Positions 59,009 through 64,000 of a stretch of 64,000 bases of DNA are shown here, piece by piece. Below the pieces are notes generated by a model, which saw only the letters and a program-made list of their open reading frames with translations, had not been told where the DNA came from and did not search any database. This DNA is from Rhizomys pruinosus. Its lineage: Eukaryota; Chordata; Mammalia; Rodentia; Spalacidae. The stretch is taken from positions 466,541 through 530,540 of the forward strand of contig VZQC01006291.1 in NCBI GenBank assembly GCA_009823505.1. Direction: 5' to 3'. Position 1 is the stretch's first letter. Every line of letters begins with the position of its first letter. The translations under genes were made by a program, and so were the position numbers.

Positions 59009-59144
59009 AAAAAACTCTATTTTTACGTATCCAAGATTTATAAATGTCCTTGGTTTTGTAGATGTTAGTATTCATTTGGTGTCTCTAGGTTGGTTTTAGC
59101 CCCCCCAAAAATGTGCTCTTAATTATTCTTTTTTTTTCTTTTCT

Positions 59145-59296
59145 TTTTTTTGGTCTTTTTGAGACAGGGTCTCCCTGTAGCTCCAGCTATCCTGGAACTC
59201 ACTCTGTAGACCAGGCTGGCCTTGAACTCACAAAGATCCACCTGCCTCTGCCTCCCAAGTGCTAGGATTAAAGGCATGCGCCACAATGCCCAGCCA
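59145..59296 (-). mobile_element. B1 SINE
   Basis: Antisense B1 with TTGGTCTTTTTGAGACAGGG and a T-rich head. Confidence 0.92.
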
Positions 59297-61503
59297 TTCA
59301 AAGTGAACCCTCACACAATTTTATCATGGCTGATCTTATAATTCTATAACTTTGATGTCTGAAAAAAAGAAGGAATCCTCTACTTTCTGGGAAAACAGAT
59401 AAGCAATTTGAGCCCAAGTTATTTAATAAACAAATGTTTTACAATAAGAAGAATGCCAGTATATTCATGGTAACCCTGATAATGCAACTGGCCTTGCTAT
59501 TTGTTGGATTCCATTCCTTGCAACACTCAGGGAGACCCTGTACCCACCTTATCTTATTAATGCACAGTCTTTCTGTATTCGGAGCCTGGAAATAAGCTGT
59601 TGAACCTGACCTTTAGGTTCTGACTTTCTTTTAAGACAAAATTGATCTCTAATATGCTTTCAGAAATATCCTATCGAGGAGACTAAGATAATATTTACTA
59701 CACAAGCTAAACTACTGTCCCCAGATTAGAGAGAAACCTAATTTGCTAAAACTCAGTATTATTGTATTAGTTATCATTTTTTAGAAGGGAGTTAAATGAA
59801 ACAGCCTCAAACCCAGAGCCTTGTGCATGCTAGGCAAGCACTCTACCATCACCCTCCCAACCTAGTTCTGTATTTACATGTATTTACATGTTTTTAATGA
59901 TTTAACTCCAAATTTAAACTGTTCCTTAAATTTAAAAAAAATAGAAAAATTGTTTAATGTCTCAGAAATTTTATTAGTCTCTTATACCACTAGTTAATAT
60001 CTCAATTATCTTTATCATTTTTTTCAAGTTTCTCTTCTCTTACATTGAGTTTTTTTATTTTCACACTATGCTTATGAGAGGAGAAATATTTATTCAATAT
60101 ATGTATAGGGCAGAGAATGGGATGAAGAACTAGCCAGGGGTGACAGTTACAGATACTCCCCTTCCAAAGGATGCAGTGCCCATGAGATCTTTCCTACTAC
60201 ATTTGTCTGACTGCTGAAAGGAAAGATTTCAGAAAAATGAAGCTTACTTGAGAGAGCCAGTGGCCCCCTCCGTCTGCAATACCCCCGTACAAAGCCCTTT
60301 TCCCTGCAGAAACCTCCTCCCTCTATCCTTTCATACAATGGGCTAACTCGGCTCCATATCAGTCTTCAGAACTTCCCACTACATCAACCTGGCTTTAAAA
60401 ACCATTTAATTGCATCCTTATAATATTATGCCCAAGAACAAGGACTCAGAGTTCTCAGCCCTATGTTCCCACTTACATACTATGTGGCACAATATTTAAT
60501 CACTTTGGGAATCCATAATAGCTTTTCCATAGCTACAGAGCAAAGAATCTGTTTCACAGAATGGTTGAGAAGATGAATGAGTTAATGGTTTTGAAGGCTG
60601 AAGCATAGAATAATGAGACTCAAAAAATACTTGGTCATGAAACTATATTACTTATCTTCAAGATATGGTTACCCATTCCTAGGAGAATAGAGAGGGATCA
60701 GACTGAAGCTGAAGAAAACCAGCAAAGAACACTGCCTTGGGGTTCTGTCAACCAAGTCTGTCCACTTTACCCTTCACAGAGCAACTGAAGGATATAATTT
60801 GCATCTCTAGAAGCTGAGTCCATTGTCTTTCATGCATCACCTCACTTTTCACAAATAGTTTATGCCCTTCTCTTTCATAACGGGTACGAACCTTTTCTTT
60901 ATCTTGATTAACACCAACTTCTTATCTTTATTTTCTCCAGCTAGATCTCCAGTTATCTCTCTAGTTGGCTGAAACATGCATTATTTCAAAATGTGAAGCA
61001 TCTTATTGACAACACCTAATTGAGATCAGTCTAGTTTCCCAGAATTGAGGGCAATAGGTGTTCAACATCAGAGTATTGCAGCTCTCCAAGTAAGCTCCCA
61101 GGATATTTCCAAAAGTCAATGAGACCCCAAACACCCACACTTTGAGTTATAGCCCTTTTCATGACTTTTACACCGTACAGATGCCCATGGGATAACTTGC
61201 ATGTGTGTCCAACCCATGCCTCATGGGCTTCAGACAGCTGAGGCTAGCTATGAATGTGACCTCAAACAAAATTGCAAGCTTACCTTAAAATGTTGACTTT
61301 TAAAAGTTTTTTAAAACTTGATTTGGGTAGCCTCAAGTGTAAACTTTGTAGATGATGATATCTTATTCCAGTGTCAAAAGTTTGGGCAATCTTGGAGTCT
61401 ACACTATAGGATTAGACTTGCTTTTGACATATAAATCCTTGAATGCCCAACAGGATCCTGTCTACTTCTAGGAAGTCTTAACACCCAACTTCAAACTGCT
61501 GTG

Positions 61504-61553
61504 CCACATACAGGCCCAACCTTCACTCCCACATACAGGCCCAACCTTCACTC
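61504..61553. repeat. 25-bp tandem duplication
   Basis: Two exact copies of a unit beginning CCACATACAGGCCCAACCTT. Confidence 0.93.
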
Positions 61554-62599
61554 CACGCCACACCCAGGCCAGGGTCTGTTGGAGTCCTGACACTCATGGT
61601 TGCTCACAGATACACAACTCAGAGGCCCACATGGGCCATCAGGGGCTGTTTACCAGCAAGACACAGCTCAGACTTCTTGTCTACTTGCAAACTCAGCTGC
61701 AATTGCTACCAAAATTGCAGGTGTAGTTACTCAAATTTTCCTTGTCTCAAATACCCTGAAATGTCTTCTCTCCCTATTCAGAGAGCCAGTCACTGTACCA
61801 TCATGGTTCTCAGTCCAGGGTCAGATCCCACTCGCTCTTCCCCAGATACACACCGTCTCCACTGCCTTCAGGCTGACTTCTAGGAGATAAAACTGCCTCC
61901 ATGGATAGCAGCCTTCACAGCACACTACACCAGTGCTTGTTGCTTTTAGTACTCCCAGAGCTTAAGAGCCTTTTAGATGTACAGGAGTGCTGATAGCTTG
62001 TCTCCATGAGCTCCATGGAGCAGAGGAACGGAGGAGAAACACTCCAACTCCGATTCTCAAGCTGCAGTGCGCTTGGCCTAATTAGATTGTCTTCAAAAAC
62101 CTCACGTTTCTAAGAAGTTCAAATGTTAGGAAGCAAGTAATTAACGGAGGCTTACATGAGGATGCTTTTTGGTAACTTGCTCTAAGCGGCTCTATTTCTT
62201 TTTATTTTTTCCCTGATCATCATCTAATGCCCAGATTCTCCCTTTTGTACCCAAAATGTCATTAGCACTCTATTTGTGACCCCACTTGACCCACACTTGA
62301 AACATGCTGTGGGCACAGGCTTCGCCTCTCTTCAGATGAGGGCCGGCTCGCTAGGGGGTTCCTATCTTCAGCTCTGAAATACTGTCAGAGCATTCTTGGT
62401 GAAAAACATTTAGCCCATGACTTCTGCTTTTGAAAGTTCCTTTTATCAAATTATAGGCAAATCCACTTCTAAGACCAAGTAACTATTTAGCAAGTAAATA
62501 TAGTGACATTAATAACATGAGCAGGAAATGATTTTCTGTGTGAGTCAGTGTGTTACCATGGAGAAAAGGGATCCTTCCTTACTTTCAACTTGTGTTTTG

Positions 62600-63060
62600 T
62601 GCAATGGACTGGTTTTGTTAGTGCAGTTTTAGATTCAGTAAAGTGATCAGAAATCACAGAGATAGCCCACATATCCTCCCCATCCCCCACATACACACCA
62701 CCGTCACCTAGACTCCATAGTTTATATTAGGGTCTGCTGTCGGTATTTAATGTTCTGTGGGTTTGATAATGACATGTACTCATATTACAGTGTAATACAG
62801 ATTATTTCTCCTTACCCTCCACAACCACTGAACTTTCACTGTCTGCCTGATGTTGCCTTTCCCAGAATGACCTACAGCTGGTCCCGCACAGCATGGAGCC
62901 TTCTCAAACTGGCTTCCTTCACTTAACACTGTACATTTGTGTTTCCTAAATCTTTTTAGCACTGAATAATACTTCAGTGTCTTTTGTACCACAGTTTATG
63001 TCCCCATTAACCAAGTTATAAATAAAACTGTTACAACTGTTTGAGTTTTAGCCCTACCTC
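62600..63060 (-). mobile_element. Old L1 3' region, antisense
   Basis: Phrases such as CACTGAATAATACTTCAGTG and CCACAGTTTATGTCCCCATT follow the antisense of old mammalian L1 3' regions. The window end (about 63850-64000) also resembles old L1 3'UTR. Both assignments are tentative. Confidence 0.45.
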
Positions 63061-64000
63061 TGCCACCTCCTACATACCTAATCAATGAACGGATTAAGAC
63101 TCTCTTGCAGCAACCGAGGGGTGCTGCTTTGAGATTCATTCCTGGTAAGTCCACTGACCTGCTGCTCTCTCTGTGACCAGCATTTGGGAATGCCTCACCA
63201 TTTCCTGAGCCAAATGGCTAGCTGCAGATTTTGAATTTTCATCTGTTTTTCATTACTGGATAGCCCAAGGTTGGCTGAGACTTGAGACCATAGGGTCTCC
63301 TCTGGTCTCCACCATCTGTGGGAAAATGTCAAAGGATCCTTATTTGTATGGCGTCATATTCATACTCATTTTTCACAGGCTTTGTCTTCTAGGCTTAAAG
63401 ACATATCCTAGTTTTGACAGATTGGGTGGAGTGGGAGGAGGGTGCTTCGCCAGGCCTGGAGTGCTGCCAGTTTCATTTCCTTTTCTACTATCTGACTCAT
63501 CAGAGTTTGTTCCTAGGGCATGTGACCTGAAATGCTATTGTGTTCCAGTTATACGGGAACATTTTCTTCTTCTTCTCTTTTCTGTAATATAGTGTTAGTC
63601 ATTACAAAAAAAGGAAGAGTGGCTTTGGAACTCCTTTCATACCATTTCAAACACAAAATTTGAAAAAATGCCACAAGGAGCTCCCATCTACTGTTCACTC
63701 GGACCTACAGGCTGGAACATTGGCCTTGCTCGTCTCATCAGCCATTGAAAAGAAGGTGGCAAACATGGTCCTCTTTCAGCCATTGAAATTATTCAGTATG
63801 TATTGTTTAAGACCAAACACATTCTCCAATGTAACTGCGGGATAATTATGAAGTTCAGGAGATTTAATGGTTGTCAGTATTACTGACAAGTTCACAATAC
63901 ATATATTAATTGTTCCAATTATGTCTTTTATAGCAATGTATTTTTGTGGATCAAAATTGAATCTTGGGATCCTTGTAGCACTTGGTTAAATGCTTCTTTT

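Larger units (their letters stand above)
58462..64000 (+). other. MAMDC2 intron downstream of MAM domain 2 (incomplete)
   Basis: It begins with a GTGAGC donor; no acceptor and exon for MAM 3 was recognised before the window end. It has two B1 copies, a weak SINE relic near 59775-59870, a short tandem duplication (61504-61553) and, near the end, sequence resembling old L1 3' regions. The interval 59880-62590 otherwise holds nothing I recognise. Confidence 0.65.

Overview
The window is nuclear DNA from a rodent, very probably a muroid that is neither mouse nor rat. It is crowded with B1 and B2/B3 SINEs, rodent L1 3' ends and ERVL-MaLR elements. Many B2 copies share an internal duplication and many B1 copies share an AGACCAAAA tail, so a distinct lineage is likely. 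The species cannot be named from this sequence.

One gene is visible: five internal exons of MAMDC2 (MAM domain containing 2, a secreted matrix proteoglycan), all on the + strand, at 12354-12625, 14011-14095, 17134-17271, 49734-49990 and 58368-58461. All have AG/GT splice borders and their phases join without a break (1-0, 0-1, 1-1, 1-0, 0-1). The first two give the C-terminal part of MAM domain 1. The last three encode MAM domain 2 with its four cysteines. The exons for the signal peptide and for the start of MAM 1 lie upstream of the window, and MAM 3, MAM 4 and the C-terminus lie downstream. No promoter, CpG island, RNA gene or CRISPR was seen. Everything else is intron and repeat.

The most striking structure is inside the intron between the third and fourth exons. 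An 11.7-kb left arm (14593-26266) is followed by a 942-bp spacer (26267-27208), then by an inverted, error-rich copy of the left arm (27209-38830) that ends at a single N (38831). A short inverted copy of the right flank follows (38832-38992), then a second direct copy of the spacer (38993-39934), then the right flank. Written L-S-L' N R'-S-R, this is best read as a long-read gap-filling error, possibly seeded by a real 0.94-kb inversion. The local sequence is then probably about 12.7 kb too long, and the inverted, frameshifted copy of the third exon at 36115-36254 would not exist.

Region by region: 1-12353 is an upstream intron with SINEs, a Tigger/MER2-like relic, nested L1 ends and an old L1. 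12354-17271 holds three exons. 17272-49733 is the intron with the palindromic assembly block, including a MaLR RNA apparently retroposed by L1 (19098-21043), and then LTR, L1 and SINE sequence. 49734-58461 holds two exons separated by L1 3'UTR sequence, a possible LTR and MaLR LTR relics. 58462-64000 is a further intron with two B1 copies and old L1 sequence. I found no convincing undescribed biological system. The useful observations are the assembly structure, the L1-mediated MaLR retrocopy, repeated use of the same SINE target sites, and a degenerate exon-like duplicate upstream of the first visible exon.
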